From positions 1,426,001 through 1,490,000 of the forward strand of contig NZ_JBEVTG010000001.1 in the NCBI RefSeq assembly GCF_040513375.1: DNA of 64,000 bases. Direction: 5' to 3'. Under the pieces are notes generated by a model. The model did no database searches. It was not told the DNA's origin and worked only from the letters and a program-made list of their open reading frames with translations. This DNA comes from Flagellimonas_B algarum (GTDB lineage Bacteria > Bacteroidota > Bacteroidia > Flavobacteriales > Flavobacteriaceae). Positions 28,470-38,662 of this stretch are shown one piece after another (the stretch's first letter is position 1; each line of letters begins with the position of its first letter). Position numbers and translations under genes: made by a program.

Positions 28470-29606
28470 ATGCGTAAGACAATTATTTCAGTGCTATTGG
28501 GTCTGTTGGTGATCGCATTGGCCTTTTATGGGGCCCAGGCCATCGCCGATAGTAAGGAAGATCGAAGGCCGAAACCGCAAAAGGTGGTCAAGACCGTTTT
28601 CGTCGATACCGTATCGAACGGGGCAGTACCGATTGTCGTGCCCGCTAACGGCAATTTGGTGGCCAAGAAAAGGGTCGAACTCTATGCTGAGGTGCAAGGG
28701 GTTTTTCGGCCGGGGAGCCAATTGTTCAAGACAGGACAAGCGTATCGCAGCGGTCAGACCTTGATCCGAATCGACGCTTCCGAATATTTTGCCAGTGTGC
28801 AATCGGCAAAGAGCAACCTCTACAATCTGATTACCTCCATCATGCCGGACCTCCAATTGGATTACCCTGAACATTTTCCGAAATGGCAGGCGTATCTGGC
28901 CGGTTTCGATTTGGAAAAGGCCACACCCGAATTGCCCGAAACCACCTCTGAAAAGGAGAAATACTTCATCACGGGCCGCGGAATTTACAGCAGTTATTAC
29001 AACGTCAAGAACCTCGAACAACGGCTCTCGAAATATACGATTTACGCCCCTTTTAGTGGAGTATTGACCGAGGCTTTGGTGACCGAGGGTACCTTGGTTC
29101 GGGCCGGTCAAAAATTAGGGGAATATATCGAGACCGGAACTTACGAACTTGAAGTGGCCATTAGTAAATCGTATGCGGACTTTTTAAAAGTCGGGGAGCA
29201 AGTGCGTCTTTCGAATTTGGAAAAGACCGAATACTTTATGGGTAAGGTGGTTCGGATCAACGGGCGTGTCGATCAAGCATCCCAAACGATTACGGCATTT
29301 ATCGAAGTCTCGGGCGCCACCTTGAAAGAAGGCCAGTACCTTGAAGCGAACCTCAATGCGAAAAACGAGTCGAACGCCATTGAAATCGACCGTTCGTTGT
29401 TGTTGGAAGACGACCGCATCTTTGTGGTCCGTGATTCCATTTTGGATCTCATCGAGGTTACCCCGGTCTACTTCTCCGATAAGAAAGTGGTCTTGAAGAA
29501 CGTACCCGATGGGGAGACCATTGTGTCAAGACCCATTGCAGGCGGCTACGCCGGTATGTTGGTGAAGGTATACGGAGCTGAAGAAAAAGAAACGGCCGCG
29601 GAATGA
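28470..29606 (+). CDS. RND efflux periplasmic adaptor (HlyD/MFP family)
   Basis: A 378-residue adaptor with a single N-terminal membrane helix (TIISVLLGLLVIALAFYGAQ). The lipoyl half-motifs (VPANGNLVAKKRVELYAEVQG and YTIYAPFSGVLTEALVTEGTLVRAGQKLGEY), a short helical hairpin between them (~100-175) and a beta-barrel (TYELEVAISKSYADFLKVGEQVRL) are in the usual order. It links the inner-membrane pump to the TolC-like channel. Its stop overlaps the pump start (ATGA), so the two are translationally coupled. Substrates are unknown. Confidence 0.93.
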   Translation: MRKTIISVLLGLLVIALAFYGAQAIADSKEDRRPKPQKVVKTVFVDTVSNGAVPIVVPANGNLVAKKRVELYAEVQGVFRPGSQLFKTGQAYRSGQTLIRIDASEYFASVQSAKSNLYNLITSIMPDLQLDYPEHFPKWQAYLAGFDLEKATPELPETTSEKEKYFITGRGIYSSYYNVKNLEQRLSKYTIYAPFSGVLTEALVTEGTLVRAGQKLGEYIETGTYELEVAISKSYADFLKVGEQVRLSNLEKTEYFMGKVVRINGRVDQASQTITAFIEVSGATLKEGQYLEANLNAKNESNAIEIDRSLLLEDDRIFVVRDSILDLIEVTPVYFSDKKVVLKNVPDGETIVSRPIAGGYAGMLVKVYGAEEKETAAE

Positions 29607-32600
29607 AAAAAGTAATCGCATATTTTATCAAGTATCATGTTGCCGTCAACGTGATCATTATCTCCTTTTTCATTTTCGGGATTGTTGGCGCCTTGTCACT
29701 CAAATCCTCCTTTTTTCCCCTTACCGAATCGAAAAACGTATTGATCAATATCACCTATCCCGGAGCCTCTCCGCAAGAAATCGAGGAAGGGATCGTGTTG
29801 AAGATCGAAGACAACCTCAAAGGTTTGCAAGGGGTCGATCGGGTGACGTCGACATCGCGTGAGAACTCCGGATCGATCAATGTTGAGATCGAAAAAGGCT
29901 ATGATATCGATTTTATGTTGCTCGAGGTCAAGAACGCCGTGGATCGGGTACCTACCTTTCCAACGGGTATGGAGCCCTTGGTGGTCTCGAAACTGGAAGC
30001 GGTCAGACAGACCATAAGTTTCGCGGTCAGTGGGGAACAAATTTCCTTGGCGACCCTCAAACAAATTGGGAGACAGGTCGAAAACGACCTCAGGGGTATC
30101 GAAGGTATTTCGCAAATCGCCATTTCGGGCTATCCGGAAGAAGAAATCGAGATCGCCGTCAATGAGAACAACCTTTTGGCCTATAACATCTCCTTTAATG
30201 AAGTGGCCCAAGCCGTTGCCAACGCCAATCTGTTGGTGACCGGAGGGAATATCAAGACCAGTGCCGAAGAATATTTGATACGGGCCAATAACCGTTCGTA
30301 TTATGGTAAGGAACTTTCGAATTTGATCGTTCGTGGCGATGCCTCAGGGCGAACCATCCGATTGAAGGATGTGGCCGAGATCCGGGATCGTTTTTCCGAA
30401 ACCCCCAATGCCTCTTATTACAATCAAGACCTTTCGGTCAGCGTTACCGTGACCAGTACGAATACCGAAGATTTGATCGGTTCCGCAGAAAATGTAAAAG
30501 CCTATATCGAAGAGTTCAACCAGAAATACAACAACGTACAATTGAACGTGGTCAGTGACCTTTCGACCACCTTGACCCAACGTACGCAACTGTTGACCGA
30601 GAATGCGATCATGGGGATGATCTTAGTACTCATTTTCCTGTCGTTGTTCCTCAATACGCGACTGGCTTTTTGGGTGGCATTCGGTTTACCGGTGGCCTTT
30701 TTGGGGATGTTCATTTTCGCTCCTATGCTGAATGTGACCATCAACGTATTGTCGTTGTTCGGTATGATCATCGTCATCGGTATTTTGGTGGATGATGGGA
30801 TCGTGATCGCCGAAAACATCTACCAGCATTATGAAAAGGGTAAGAAGCCGATCCAGGCGGCCATTGACGGTACGATGGAGGTGATACCACCGATAGTTTC
30901 GGCCATCGTGACCACGATTTTGGCGTTTTCGATCTTTTTGTTCCTGGATGGACGTATCGGGGATTTCTTTGGGGAGGTTTCCGTCATCGTAATCTTGACC
31001 CTGGTAGTTTCGCTGGTGGAAGCTTTGATCATTTTACCGGCACACTTGGCTCATTCCAAGGCCCTCCGCAAACAGAACGACCGTCCGAAAACCGGGATCG
31101 CCCGAATGTTTTCAAAACTGCGATCCATCAACAAAATGGGGGATCGTGCCATGGGTTGGATGCGCGATACCCTTTACAGTCCCATGCTTCGGTTCGCCTT
31201 GCAATACAAGTTGCTGACCTTTTCCTTTTTTGTTTTGGGTCTCTTTTTGACTTTTGGATCCATCGGGGGCGGGATCATTCGCACCGCATTTTTTCCGCGT
31301 ATCGCGAGCGACCGGGTCGCTGTCGAGCTTCTAATGCCGAATGGGACCAACGAAAAGGTGACCGATTCGATCATCAGCCTGATCCAAGAAAAGGCCGTGA
31401 TCGTCAATCAAGAGTTGACCGAACAATATTTGCAAGGAAGTGATAAGCAGCTCTTCAAGAACATGATCAAAAATGTGGGTCCCGGTTCATCGGCGGCCAC
31501 CTTGGTCATCAACTTATTGCCAGGTGAAGAACGCCCCGATGCGGTGCGGTCCGATGTCGTGACCAGTAGGTTACGCGAATTGGTTGGGCCTGTTTTCGGT
31601 GTCGAGAGCTTGATTTATGGATCAGGGGGTAATTTTGGGGGAGACCCCGTCGCGGTCGCCCTTTTGGGAAACAACATCCAGGAGTTGAAAGCGGCCAAGG
31701 CCGAATTGAAGACGGCTATGGTCGGCAATTCGCTGTTAAAAGATGTGGCTGATAATGATCCAGCGGGTATCAAGGAAATCCAGTTGGAACTCAAGGAAAA
31801 CGCCTACCTCCTGGGCTTGGACCTTCGCAATGTCATGAACCAGGTACGTGCCGGCTTTTTCGGTACCCAAGCACAACGGTTCCAACGCGGGCAAGACGAA
31901 ATCAGGGTTTGGGTCCGCTATGACCGCTCGAATCGTTCATCGATTACCGATTTGGATGAAATGCGGATCGCAACCCCTTCTGGAGCGCGGATCCCTTTGA
32001 AAGAGATCGCCGAGTACAGCATCCAACGCGGTGATGTGGCCATCAACCATTTGGACGGCCAGCGAGAAATCCGGTTAACGGCCGATCTGAAAGATCCCGA
32101 CAATACCAGTGCCCCGGATATTTTAACCTGGATCAGAACGGAGGTAATGCCTGAGATCCAATCGAAATACCCTAGTGTCATGGCCTCCTACGAAGGCCAG
32201 AACAGGGAACGCAACAAGCTGATGGATTCCTTGAATTTCGTTGGCTTGGTAGTGTTGTTTTTGATTTACATCACCATTGCCTTCACATTTCGAAGTTTCA
32301 GCCAACCGTTGCTATTGTTGTTATTGGTGCCTTTTAGTTTGACAGCGGTTTCATGGGGGCATTGGATCCACGGTTTTCCTATCAACATCCTCTCCATGTT
32401 GGGGATCATCGCCTTGATCGGGATCATGGTCAACGACGGGCTGGTCCTCATCGGCAAGTTCAACAACAACCTGAGGGAAGGTCTGTCTTTCGATGATGCG
32501 ATCTTCGAGGCGGGGCGATCCCGCTTCAGGGCTATTTTCCTGACCTCGATTACGACCATCGCCGGTTTGGCACCCTTGCTTTTGGAGAAAAGCCGTCAAG

Positions 32601-32893
32601 CACAGTTTTTAAAGCCTATGGCCATTTCCATTGCCTATGGCATCGGGTTCGCGACTTTGCTGACCCTGGTCATGCTACCCATTTTCCTTTCGTTCAGTAA
32701 TAGTGTGAAAGTGTCCGCAAAATGGCTGTATATCGGAAATAAGGTAAGCAAGGAAGAAGTCGAACGCGCCATTAAGGAACAGCTTGAAGAAGAAGACCAT
32801 CCTACGGAAACAGCGACACCAAAATTGAACGGCCATCAGGGCCATACGACGGTTGCCGACCAACCGGAAGAAGAATTTGAAGAACTTGTTTGA
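29603..32893 (+). CDS. Efflux RND transporter permease
   Basis: A 1096-residue proton-driven pump of the HAE/AcrB-like superfamily. Helix 1 is at ~12-32, then a large periplasmic porter loop (ISYPGASPQEIEEGI-like start), five helices around the motif VIGILVDDGIVIAENIYQHYEKG with the two Asp residues of the proton relay, a second porter loop, and the C-terminal helices (GIIALIGIMVNDGLVLIGKFNNN). About 80 polar residues extend past the last helix. It lies between adaptor and TolC genes and ends one base before the TolC ATG. Confidence 0.95.
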   Translation: MKKVIAYFIKYHVAVNVIIISFFIFGIVGALSLKSSFFPLTESKNVLINITYPGASPQEIEEGIVLKIEDNLKGLQGVDRVTSTSRENSGSINVEIEKGYDIDFMLLEVKNAVDRVPTFPTGMEPLVVSKLEAVRQTISFAVSGEQISLATLKQIGRQVENDLRGIEGISQIAISGYPEEEIEIAVNENNLLAYNISFNEVAQAVANANLLVTGGNIKTSAEEYLIRANNRSYYGKELSNLIVRGDASGRTIRLKDVAEIRDRFSETPNASYYNQDLSVSVTVTSTNTEDLIGSAENVKAYIEEFNQKYNNVQLNVVSDLSTTLTQRTQLLTENAIMGMILVLIFLSLFLNTRLAFWVAFGLPVAFLGMFIFAPMLNVTINVLSLFGMIIVIGILVDDGIVIAENIYQHYEKGKKPIQAAIDGTMEVIPPIVSAIVTTILAFSIFLFLDGRIGDFFGEVSVIVILTLVVSLVEALIILPAHLAHSKALRKQNDRPKTGIARMFSKLRSINKMGDRAMGWMRDTLYSPMLRFALQYKLLTFSFFVLGLFLTFGSIGGGIIRTAFFPRIASDRVAVELLMPNGTNEKVTDSIISLIQEKAVIVNQELTEQYLQGSDKQLFKNMIKNVGPGSSAATLVINLLPGEERPDAVRSDVVTSRLRELVGPVFGVESLIYGSGGNFGGDPVAVALLGNNIQELKAAKAELKTAMVGNSLLKDVADNDPAGIKEIQLELKENAYLLGLDLRNVMNQVRAGFFGTQAQRFQRGQDEIRVWVRYDRSNRSSITDLDEMRIATPSGARIPLKEIAEYSIQRGDVAINHLDGQREIRLTADLKDPDNTSAPDILTWIRTEVMPEIQSKYPSVMASYEGQNRERNKLMDSLNFVGLVVLFLIYITIAFTFRSFSQPLLLLLLVPFSLTAVSWGHWIHGFPINILSMLGIIALIGIMVNDGLVLIGKFNNNLREGLSFDDAIFEAGRSRFRAIFLTSITTIAGLAPLLLEKSRQAQFLKPMAISIAYGIGFATLLTLVMLPIFLSFSNSVKVSAKWLYIGNKVSKEEVERAIKEQLEEEDHPTETATPKLNGHQGHTTVADQPEEEFEELV

Positions 32894-32894
32894 C

Positions 32895-34208
32895 ATGTTG
32901 AGATCCCTCCTATCGCTATTGATATGTTTGGTTTGTAATACCGTTTTCGGCCAAGAGCAGTTGACCAAAGATGAAGCGGTCAGACTGACCCTTGAGAATA
33001 ACTTCGGTATCGTTATCGCGAATAACAATGTCAAGATCGCCGAAAACAACAAAGCTTTGTTGAATTCGAATTTCTTGCCTTCATTGACCGGAAATGCCGG
33101 GGCCAGCTATGACAAGAACAACCAAGAAGCGACCTTTCAAGATGCCACGGTAAGGGCCATTGATGGGGCCGAGACCACACGTTACAATGCGTCGTTGAAT
33201 TTGAATTATACCTTATTTGACGGTTTGGGACGTTGGTACGACTACAAACGGTTGAAGGAAGAATACAACCTCAGTGAACTACAAGCGCGGGAAACGATCG
33301 AAACCACGATTATCCAACTGTTCACGGTGTATTTCGAAGCAGCCCGGATATCGGAGAACATCCAGGTGTTGGAAGAGACCTATGCCAACACCAAAGACCG
33401 CTTGCAACGGGCTACCTACAGTTTCGAATATGGGCAGACCAACAAACTTGATGTCCTCAACGCCGAGGTCGATTTGGTGAACGACAGCATCAACCTGATG
33501 ACCGAACGGCAGCTCTTTCGAAATACGCAACGCGATTTGAACATCGTTTTGAACCGGGAGTTAGAGGAGCGTTTTGCCGTCGATACGATGATTACCTTCC
33601 TATCCGAATTGCAGATGGAAGACTACTTGGGCCAAGGGGAGGCGAACAACGTTCGGATGCTTCAGGCCAAATCGAATATGACCATTAACGATTATACCTT
33701 GAAATCGGCCAAATCGGTTTTTTTGCCCACCATTGGGTTGACGGGTTCATACGGGTGGAACGAAGGGAACTTCCCGGCGACCAATTTCTTGGCATCGAGT
33801 ACTTCGACCGGGGTTTCGGCAGGGGTCAACCTAACATGGAACCTTTTTGATGGAGGGCGTGGCATCACCCAGGTGAAAAATGCCCGCATCCTGTTGGAGT
33901 CCCAAGATGCGCAACAAAACCAAATCGCCATTGAGGTGAAAAGGGACATTGCCAATGCCAGGGGTAATTACTATAACCGCTTACGGGTGTTCCATTTGCA
34001 GGAACAGAATGTCATCACGGCTACCGATAACTACAATCGATCTAACGAACGTTACAAACTGGGGCAGATCACCTCGGTCGAACTCCGTCTCGCCCAAATC
34101 AACCTTTTGAATGCCAAGACCAGTAAAAATCTAGCCAAATACAATGCGAAATTGGCCGAGTTGCAATTGCTGCAATTGACAGGGCAACTACTGAACGTGA
34201 CCATTTGA
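32895..34208 (+). CDS. TolC-family outer-membrane channel
   Basis: A 437-residue outer-membrane efflux protein. The ATG at 32895 begins a signal peptide (MLRSLLSLLICLVCNTVFGQ); the frame remains open upstream only with a TTG start. Two repeats of the OEP fold are visible, each starting with a helical segment of the type LTKDEAVRLTLENNFGIVIANNNVKIAENN and SNMTINDYTLKSAKSVFLPTIGLTGSYGWNEG. With the adaptor and pump it makes a complete tripartite exporter. It is directly followed by the CPXCG gene. Confidence 0.93.
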   Translation: MLRSLLSLLICLVCNTVFGQEQLTKDEAVRLTLENNFGIVIANNNVKIAENNKALLNSNFLPSLTGNAGASYDKNNQEATFQDATVRAIDGAETTRYNASLNLNYTLFDGLGRWYDYKRLKEEYNLSELQARETIETTIIQLFTVYFEAARISENIQVLEETYANTKDRLQRATYSFEYGQTNKLDVLNAEVDLVNDSINLMTERQLFRNTQRDLNIVLNRELEERFAVDTMITFLSELQMEDYLGQGEANNVRMLQAKSNMTINDYTLKSAKSVFLPTIGLTGSYGWNEGNFPATNFLASSTSTGVSAGVNLTWNLFDGGRGITQVKNARILLESQDAQQNQIAIEVKRDIANARGNYYNRLRVFHLQEQNVITATDNYNRSNERYKLGQITSVELRLAQINLLNAKTSKNLAKYNAKLAELQLLQLTGQLLNVTI

Positions 34209-34209
34209 T

Positions 34210-34392
34210 ATGTTCGAACACTTTTTTCAATGTCCGTATTGCTGGGAACAGATCTCGATGTTGTTCGATAGTTCGATACCTCGACAGACCTATGTTGAAG
34301 ACTGTGAGGTTTGTTGCAATCCTATAGAAGTATCCGTGCATTTCGATAACCGTGAATTGTATGCTGCAGAAGCCAATCCTTTAGGTCAATAG
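34210..34392 (+). CDS. CPXCG-motif cysteine-rich small protein
   Basis: A 60-residue protein starting 1 bp after the TolC stop. It has two CxxC pairs, CPYCW near the N-terminus (~8-12) and CEVCCNP (~32-38), and the family pattern EQISMLFDSS ... YVEDCEVCCNPIEV. This predicts a small zinc ribbon, cytoplasmic. The family is widespread and of unknown function. The first CxxC is followed by Trp rather than Gly. It may ride on the efflux transcript without functional link. Confidence 0.85.
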   Translation: MFEHFFQCPYCWEQISMLFDSSIPRQTYVEDCEVCCNPIEVSVHFDNRELYAAEANPLGQ

Positions 34393-34451
34393 GCTTGGGG
34401 TGCTGTCATGTGAATCCTTACCTTGCGACCAACCCCTAAAGGATTCTTATT

Positions 34452-35321
34452 ATGGCCGATGAGGCGCCGAAAGAGTATCATTTACATAAGCACCAACCTT
34501 CCAAACTCCAATTGGCGGTGCGTGATTTAGCACCTTATTTGAAAAAGCATGGCGACAAGGCTACGAAAGCCCATAGCCATAGTTACTACCAAATCATACT
34601 TTTTGCGACCGAAGGACGGCATTATGTCGACTATGAAGTCGCATCCCATGCCCGGCAAACCGCTTTCGTGTTGCTGCCCGGGCAAATCCACTACTTCTGC
34701 CCCGATGCGTTAAATGAAGGGCGTATCATTCAATTCAACGAACAGTTCTTGGCGCGCTTTGATCCAAAGGCAAGGGATGTCATCGAGTATCGCCTCTTTA
34801 ATGAACTGACACCCGAAAACCTAACCATTGCCGGCCCTGAATGGGAAAGGATATGCGGTATCTTGGATTTGTTGGAACACGAAATCGCCGATAAGAAAAA
34901 CGATTACCCGACCCAGAGTTATCACCTATTACGGACCTTGATCACCTATTTAGAGCGTGCCCAGGAAGTGCAATATGGTGCCATACCTGCAGCTTCCAAA
35001 GACTATCGGATGGCTTTGAAATTCAAGCGGTTGATACAGGATAAGATCACGACTTTCCCTGAATTGGCGCAATATGCCGCCTGGTTGAACACCAGTACGA
35101 AGACCTTGAGCCGGATTTCCAAACGCTATTGGAACGATACCCCGGCCAATGTCATCAAGAAGCGAAAGATCTTAGAGGCCAAACGCCTATTGGCCAATCG
35201 ACAGATACAGGTGAAGGAAGTGGGGTATTCCCTTGGCTTTGAGGAACCCTCGAATTTCAGCAAGTATTTCTCAAAAGTGGTCGGAATGCGACCTAAAGAA
35301 TTCCAACAACAACTTCCCTAG
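34452..35321 (+). CDS. AraC-family transcriptional regulator
   Basis: A 289-residue regulator. The N-terminal half is a cupin-like ligand domain (KAHSHSYYQIILFATEGRHYVDYE, ~40-65). The C-terminal ~100 residues contain two helix-turn-helix units ending in the AraC signature VGYSLGFEEPSNFSKYFSKVVGMRPKEF. It probably responds to a small molecule. It precedes, on the same strand, an SDR gene with its own upstream region, which is the most obvious target. No palindromic operator was recognised. Confidence 0.9.
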   Translation: MADEAPKEYHLHKHQPSKLQLAVRDLAPYLKKHGDKATKAHSHSYYQIILFATEGRHYVDYEVASHARQTAFVLLPGQIHYFCPDALNEGRIIQFNEQFLARFDPKARDVIEYRLFNELTPENLTIAGPEWERICGILDLLEHEIADKKNDYPTQSYHLLRTLITYLERAQEVQYGAIPAASKDYRMALKFKRLIQDKITTFPELAQYAAWLNTSTKTLSRISKRYWNDTPANVIKKRKILEAKRLLANRQIQVKEVGYSLGFEEPSNFSKYFSKVVGMRPKEFQQQLP

Positions 35322-35400
35322 GCTACCTTTCATTGTCCTTTTCGTACCATTTTGCAAACCGAAACGGGTGGATCTTTGTGGCTACTTCTAAAATTAAAAG

Positions 35401-36156
35401 ATGAAAGAACAAGCATTGATTATTGGTGGTTCTACCGGAATGGGAAAGGCCACCGCAGCTATACTATTGGAAAAAGGTATTGAGGTTACCGTTATCGGTA
35501 GGCCCGGGTCGAATTTAGCGGAGGTTTCGGCAGCACTTGCCGATAAGGGTCAGCTTCGGACCATTGGGTTGGATCTTTTCGACCTAGAAGCCGTGAAAGG
35601 ATTCGCAGCTTCATTGGATACCACACTTCCCGATTTGAGGTATTTGGTTAATGCGGCTGGGTATTTTAGTCCGAAGTCATTTTTGGAGCATACCGAAGCC
35701 GACTATGATATCTACCATAATTTCAACAAGGCTTTCTTCTTGATTACCCAGGCCGCCGCCAACATCATGAAGCAACATGCAAAGGGATCCATCGTGAATA
35801 TCGGATCCATGTGGGCCAAACAGGCTATCAAAGCGACCCCGTCTTCGGCCTATTCCATGGCCAAGGCAGGCTTGCATGCGATGACCCAGCATTTGGCAAT
35901 GGAACTTGCGGAACATCATATCAGGGTGAACGCCGTGTCGCCGGCAGTGGTCGTTACACCGATCTATGGTGCTTTTATTGAAAAAGACCAGATCGAGGAG
36001 ACCTTACAAGGCTTCAATGATTTCCATCCAATTGGTCGGGTGGGGCGCCCCGAGGACATTGCCAAAACCATTGTTTTCCTGTTGACCGATGAAAGCTCTT
36101 GGGTAACCGGGGCGATTTGGGACATCGATGGGGGCGTCATGGCCGGAAGGAATTGA
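35401..36156 (+). CDS. SDR-family oxidoreductase
   Basis: A 251-residue short-chain dehydrogenase/reductase. The NAD(P)-binding motif is GGSTGMGKATAAILLE (TGxxxGxG type), NAAG is at ~85, and the catalytic triad region is NIGSMWA plus SSAYSMAKAGLH (YxxxK). It has the classical length and the late WVTGAIWDIDGGVMAGR. Lipophilic alcohol or ketone substrates are common for the family; the substrate here is not known. A terminator follows. Confidence 0.9.
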   Translation: MKEQALIIGGSTGMGKATAAILLEKGIEVTVIGRPGSNLAEVSAALADKGQLRTIGLDLFDLEAVKGFAASLDTTLPDLRYLVNAAGYFSPKSFLEHTEADYDIYHNFNKAFFLITQAAANIMKQHAKGSIVNIGSMWAKQAIKATPSSAYSMAKAGLHAMTQHLAMELAEHHIRVNAVSPAVVVTPIYGAFIEKDQIEETLQGFNDFHPIGRVGRPEDIAKTIVFLLTDESSWVTGAIWDIDGGVMAGRN

Positions 36157-36180
36157 TCTAAAATCAAATAGCAGCAAAAG

Positions 36181-36204
36181 GCCCTCGATGGAGGGCTTTT
36201 TTTA
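36181..36204 (+). terminator. Rho-independent terminator of the SDR gene
   Basis: Stem GCCCTC / GAGGGC with loop GATG followed by T7. Confidence 0.85.
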
Positions 36205-36316
36205 TGGGTGGATGCCAGAGGGAACATCAGGCTCATGTACGTAAATTCTTTCGTATATTTAGGGAGCTCCCCTATTTAGTTCCCCGTAAACGCTAAAACC
36301 ATTAATACAACTACCC

Positions 36317-37417
36317 ATGGCTTTTTATCACGCGCTAAAGCGCTACGGCAATGATGCCGAGTACCCTGAAAAAGATGCGTGGATCGCATCACGACTATTG
36401 ACCCTTAGGCATGATCTGTTCCATGCCATCAAAAAAGACCGGCTACCCAATTCCTTAATCATCGGATCATGGAATATTCGCGCCTTCGATGGCGGCATGC
36501 CGCGAATGGACGAAAGCTACCATTACATTGCCGAGATCATCGATCATTTCGATATCTGTGCGATACAAGAAGTAAAGAAAGACCTTGAACCCCTCCGTCG
36601 CTTGAGGAATTTGTTAGGCCGTAATTGGGACTTTTTCGTTTCGGACCTCTCCATTCACGAAGGCGGGAATTCGGAACGGATGGCCTTCATGTACAACAAG
36701 AACAAGGTCTTTTTTCGAAACTTGATCGGTGAGATCGTCTTGCCCAATGCCCAATTAATCAACGGCAATCAAGTGGCCCGCACCCCATTCTTTGCCTCCT
36801 TTCAGGCCGGTTGGTTCAAATTTTCGCTCTGTTCGGCCCATATCATATTCGGGAACGACCTCGCTATTCGCGCTGAAGAAATCGAGGCCATTGCCGATAT
36901 CTTGGTCAAGCGGGCCAAAAGTGAAGATCAGGTCCATATATTCTTAGGGGATATGAATATCGAGGCTCCTGATGATGAGGTGATGACCGCATTGAAAGGT
37001 TCAGCTATGAACGTTCCTGATTTTGGCCCGACCAATATGGGCGGTAACCGATGGTTCGATCAAATGGCTTTTACCCAAGAAGGCAAATCAGGTGACAAGA
37101 CCCGATTGCTCCGCCATGGCACCTTCGATTGGCGTCATGCGGTTTACGGCCCACATCCTAATGATCCGGTGCCTGATAGCTGGGAGATCCCTAATGGGGA
37201 TGACAGCGGCAAACAGCGTCTGACCGATGCCCAAATCATTGCCCATTATGAAGCAATCGTGCCGCAATTCAGGGCAAACCACGGCAAAGACCCCCATGCT
37301 GATTTTGCCCAGAGTTATCGCAGTTGGACCACTCACGAGATGTCAGATCACCTACCCATTTGGATGGAATTGGAAATCGATTATTCAGACGATTACCTTC
37401 GGCAATTCGTGGAATAA
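36317..37417 (+). CDS. Endonuclease/exonuclease/phosphatase (EEP) family protein
   Basis: A 366-residue member of the DNase I/exonuclease III/inositol-phosphatase fold. The metal and catalytic motifs are in order: GSWNIRAF, ICAIQEVKKD (catalytic Glu), FSLCSAHIIFG, IFLGDMNIEA (Asp, Asn), MSDHLPIWMEL (terminal Asp-His). There is no signal peptide, so it acts in the cytoplasm. It could be a nuclease or a phosphodiesterase; the substrate is not shown. It ends 21 bp from the convergent methyltransferase frame. Confidence 0.85.
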   Translation: MAFYHALKRYGNDAEYPEKDAWIASRLLTLRHDLFHAIKKDRLPNSLIIGSWNIRAFDGGMPRMDESYHYIAEIIDHFDICAIQEVKKDLEPLRRLRNLLGRNWDFFVSDLSIHEGGNSERMAFMYNKNKVFFRNLIGEIVLPNAQLINGNQVARTPFFASFQAGWFKFSLCSAHIIFGNDLAIRAEEIEAIADILVKRAKSEDQVHIFLGDMNIEAPDDEVMTALKGSAMNVPDFGPTNMGGNRWFDQMAFTQEGKSGDKTRLLRHGTFDWRHAVYGPHPNDPVPDSWEIPNGDDSGKQRLTDAQIIAHYEAIVPQFRANHGKDPHADFAQSYRSWTTHEMSDHLPIWMELEIDYSDDYLRQFVE

Positions 37418-37438
37418 CATACCAATGGCCTTAAGGGA

Positions 37439-38200
37439 TCAATCGGCGATTCGGCAAACGTACACCTGTTTCTGCGATTTGGCACCGAAAGGCTGCTCAT
37501 CGAAACCCCCGAACTTGTGGATGATTTGATAGCCATTCCATTGTAAATAGGCATCCAATTCTTGGGGAAAGAACAAGCGCATATCGAGTCGCTGGGTCGA
37601 ATCGAAGCTGTCGTTGATCTAGAATTCCCATTTAATCCGATTGACCTGGGTGGTCGGGTCGTACATCATATGTTCTTCGATCCGTACCGCACGGCCATCG
37701 TCAGTCGTGTACTTAGAGATTTCGTATGGCTGATTTTGGCCATTCACCAATAAGCCCAAATCAGGGTTGAAACAATCGAAGATGAACCGCCCCCCTGGTT
37801 TCAAATGCTTGGCTACGGTTGCCAAGGCCTCGAAAAGATCGGTGTTGGTATACATATGGTGGATGGAGTTGAACGGGATGAATACCAGATCGTATTGTTT
37901 TTGTAACTCAAGAGTTCGGATATCCCCTTCGATAAAGCGGATGTTGATATCGGCTTCGCTGGCTTTCTTTCTGGCCTGTTCCAACATCGAGGGAGTGAAA
38001 TCGACCCCATCGATTTGATGGCCTTTCTGGGCGAGTGGCAGGGTCAACCTTCCCGTACCGCAGCAAAGTTCCAAAATGGTGGCGTCTTCCTCTTGGGGTA
38101 TCCACCGTTCGTAAAAGGGCAAATCGGCCATATCGGTGTTCATGCCATCGTAAATGGCGGCATCATAAATCAGTCCGCCAACGGAATAGGGTTTTTGCAT
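37439..38200 (-). pseudogene. Class I SAM-dependent methyltransferase interrupted by an in-frame TAG
   Basis: The minus-strand frame starts MQKPYSVGGLIYDAAIYDGM and has the SAM motif ILELCCGTGRLTLPLAQKG (~45) and FIPFNSIHHM (motif IV region). After 193 codons (…NRIKWEF) a TAG is met at 37621-37619. The same frame then reads on for 59 well-formed residues (INDSFDSTQRLDMRLFFPQ … QVYVCRIAD) to TGA at 37441-37439. The second part is the expected C-terminus of this family (QELDAYLQWNGYQIIHKFGGFDEQPFG). A single base change in a Tyr or similar codon explains it. It is either a recent pseudogene, a truncated but stable protein, or a sequencing error. Confidence 0.85.
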
Positions 38201-38302
38201 TGCCTTTGATCATCTGAAGGATTCCATTCAAAAGTAGGGCAATAATGGGCTTGTGAATAACCTTTCCCACACAAAAAGGGCCTAAGCAATGGAATGATAC
38301 CC

Positions 38303-38662
38303 TTACTTGGAGTTCGCTTGCTTCCGCATGATCAGCACGATGGCCGAAGAACCGCCATTGACGGCAACCCCTATTTCACGGCCAAGCACCTGCTCTAAAT
38401 CGTAACCTTGGGCCGTCATTTCGTTCAATACCGTAGCATAGGAGGTAATCTCGGGGAACAAGGCGGCCAAGCGTTCCGCTTCATGGCGCTGGCCAGGACT
38501 TCCGCCGAGGTCGACCAGTACCCGCATTTTTTTGGTGAACGCTTTGCCTTGTATCACAACGAAGGCGTAGTCAATGGGTTCCTTTTGTGCCATACCCTCG
38601 GTCGGTAGCAAGGCAAACAGTACCGTAAGGCATACGATGGATAGTGTTTTTGAGGCAGTCAT
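38303..38662 (-). CDS. Small secreted protein of unknown function
   Basis: A 119-residue protein with a signal peptide (TLSIVCLTVLFALLPTEGMAQ). The mature part (~95 residues) alternates strand and helix (YAFVVIQGKAFTKKMRVLVDLGG) and has no cysteine. I recognise no family. It is flanked by about 100-140 bp of non-coding sequence on both sides, so it appears monocistronic. Confidence 0.65.
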   Translation of the reverse strand: MTASKTLSIVCLTVLFALLPTEGMAQKEPIDYAFVVIQGKAFTKKMRVLVDLGGSPGQRHEAERLAALFPEITSYATVLNEMTAQGYDLEQVLGREIGVAVNGGSSAIVLIMRKQANSK

